Positions 21,572 through 22,282 of a DNA stretch of 22,282 nucleotides are shown piece after piece. Both the position numbers and the translations under genes were made by a program. Source of the DNA: JAHEIJ01 sp040235565 (lineage in GTDB: Bacteria; Pseudomonadota; Gammaproteobacteria; UBA6429; Thiohalophilaceae); assembly GCA_040235565.1 (NCBI GenBank), contig JBECLA010000089.1:1-22282 (forward strand), written 5' to 3'. The notes under the pieces are model-generated. The model was not told where the DNA came from and did not search any database. It saw only the letters and a list, made by a program, of their open reading frames with translations. Positions within the stretch are counted from its first letter, which is position 1. Each line of letters starts with the position of its first letter.

Positions 21572-21928
21572 TCAGTCAAGTAGTTCTATTTTGTCTTCCT
21601 GGTTGGGAACGACACAGATGAATTCCAGCCCGTCTTTCCCCGCCTGGTACGAATGGGAAACATTTCCCGGAATGAAAACCGCATCACCGGCTGCAACCTC
21701 GAATGGCTGACCGTCTATTTCGATGATGCCGGAGCCCTGCAGCACAAATTGTTCATGCTCGACAAGATTCTTGTGCCTGGGCATGCCGCCATTTGGTTCC
21801 ATGACGAATTTTCGAAACGCAAAATTCGGCGCCTCCTCGTCACTGATCAGCACCTGCATGGTTGTGCCATGGCCGGCAGTGACTTGTAATGACTCACGCG
21901 TGCCTTTCTTTCTGACAAATTCGGTCAT
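21572..21928 (-). CDS. Small single-domain cupin
   Basis: This 118-residue cupin has a first motif GGMPRHKNLVEHEQFVLQGSG (H52, E57, H58) and a second motif GDAVFIPGNVSHSY (H92). The expected second His of the first motif is Asn54, so the metal site may be altered. The cupin family is too broad for a function to be assigned. AGGA precedes the ATG. It lies 22 bases before yjdM and 34 bases after a small membrane protein gene on the same strand, so these three are probably one operon. Confidence 0.85.
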   Translation of the reverse strand: MTEFVRKKGTRESLQVTAGHGTTMQVLISDEEAPNFAFRKFVMEPNGGMPRHKNLVEHEQFVLQGSGIIEIDGQPFEVAAGDAVFIPGNVSHSYQAGKDGLEFICVVPNQEDKIELLD

Positions 21929-21962
21929 ATTCCTGCCCAGACGTTATGCATAAACAAGGATA

Positions 21963-22142
21963 TTAATCCGGTACCCTGGTCTTGTTCATCCGCGCGTATA
22001 CCAGAACGGGTAACCCGAAGAATAGCAGAGCAAAAATAAATGAATACATCACCGCATAGGCCATTAACAACCAGCCAAAAATGATCAGGCCACTTAATAA
22101 CCAGATCAGAATCATCACGGCCTTGGGGATATCTTCAGGCAT
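21963..22142 (-). CDS. Small two-pass membrane protein, 59 residues, unknown
   Basis: This frame runs from ATG 22142 to TAA 21965-21963. It begins MPEDIPKAVMI, has two membrane segments (about 11-29 and 32-50) and ends RMNKTRVPD, with a hairpin-like topology. An AAGGA site lies about 11 bases upstream. It is 34 bases before the cupin gene on the same strand. The sequence 22143-22282 upstream shows no gene; it presumably carries the operon promoter, but no clear -35/-10 pair is visible. Confidence 0.6.
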   Translation of the reverse strand: MPEDIPKAVMILIWLLSGLIIFGWLLMAYAVMYSFIFALLFFGLPVLVYARMNKTRVPD

Positions 22143-22282
22143 TTTCGGTATTTTTCCTTATACAATCCAGCGTCTTGCCCGCTCGGTGAGGTTTCACAAT
22201 ATACCGTTTCATTTCGGACACGTCGCGTCAAATCTCAACTGATTGCTTGTATTATGCTTTAACTTGTTGTTTTTTCATATTG

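Noticed and set aside
1..22282. Search for tRNA, rRNA, CRISPR repeats, insertion-sequence ends and phage genes
   Set aside because: No sequence with the needed structure or motifs was seen by reading; a tRNAscan or repeat finder was not available.

Overview
The window looks like chromosomal DNA of a Gram-negative proteobacterium, most likely a gammaproteobacterium. The grounds are moderate GC, many Sec-type signal peptides, c-type cytochromes of the c5 type, a TAXI-type TRAP transporter, a GGDEF/EAL protein, a Fur-box-like sequence and protein families common in that class (DUF302, DUF1622, DUF2189, DUF2237, DUF3617, PsiE, YjdM). I cannot name the genus. I see no rRNA, tRNA, CRISPR array, transposase, integrase or phage gene.

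Layout. (1) 1-3852: the end of a zinc-ribbon membrane protein faces a DUF2189 membrane protein. Next come a Gly-rich secreted protein with its own terminator and a three-gene minus-strand operon (thioredoxin-like protein, six-bladed propeller-like secreted protein, small membrane protein). (2) 4130-5094: a DUF2237 protein and a short sulfotransferase-like protein on the minus strand. (3) 5414-8621: a TAXI solute-binding protein and a fused TRAP permease, separated by a perfect hairpin. (4) 8641-11068: a dead alpha/beta-hydrolase fragment, then a membrane GGDEF-EAL protein. (5) 11099-13798: a Fur-box-like site, a cupredoxin-like protein and an FTR1 iron permease, converging through a shared terminator on a three-haem cytochrome whose C-terminal domain may be P19-like. 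(6) 14126-18715: a DUF302 protein, a double-thioredoxin protein, a membrane-bound winged-helix/TolB/TPR regulator and a tandem pair of nearly identical small secreted proteins of unknown family. (7) 18801-22142: a minus-strand run of small genes (DUF3617, DUF1622, PsiE, a 46-residue ORF, a cysteine-rich CWC protein; then NTF2-like, YjdM, cupin and a 59-residue membrane protein).

How the genes may work together. The best-supported functional unit is iron uptake. FTR1 permeases need Fe(II) oxidised during transport, and here the cupredoxin, the permease and a multihaem cytochrome with an unusual C-terminal domain sit together. The second unit of interest is the divergent pair of a membrane regulator (followed by a double-thioredoxin gene) and two secreted proteins, each with one cysteine at the extreme C-terminus. 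Both functional links are inferences from gene order and motifs. Nothing was searched against a database, and start codons were chosen by reading ribosome-binding sites.
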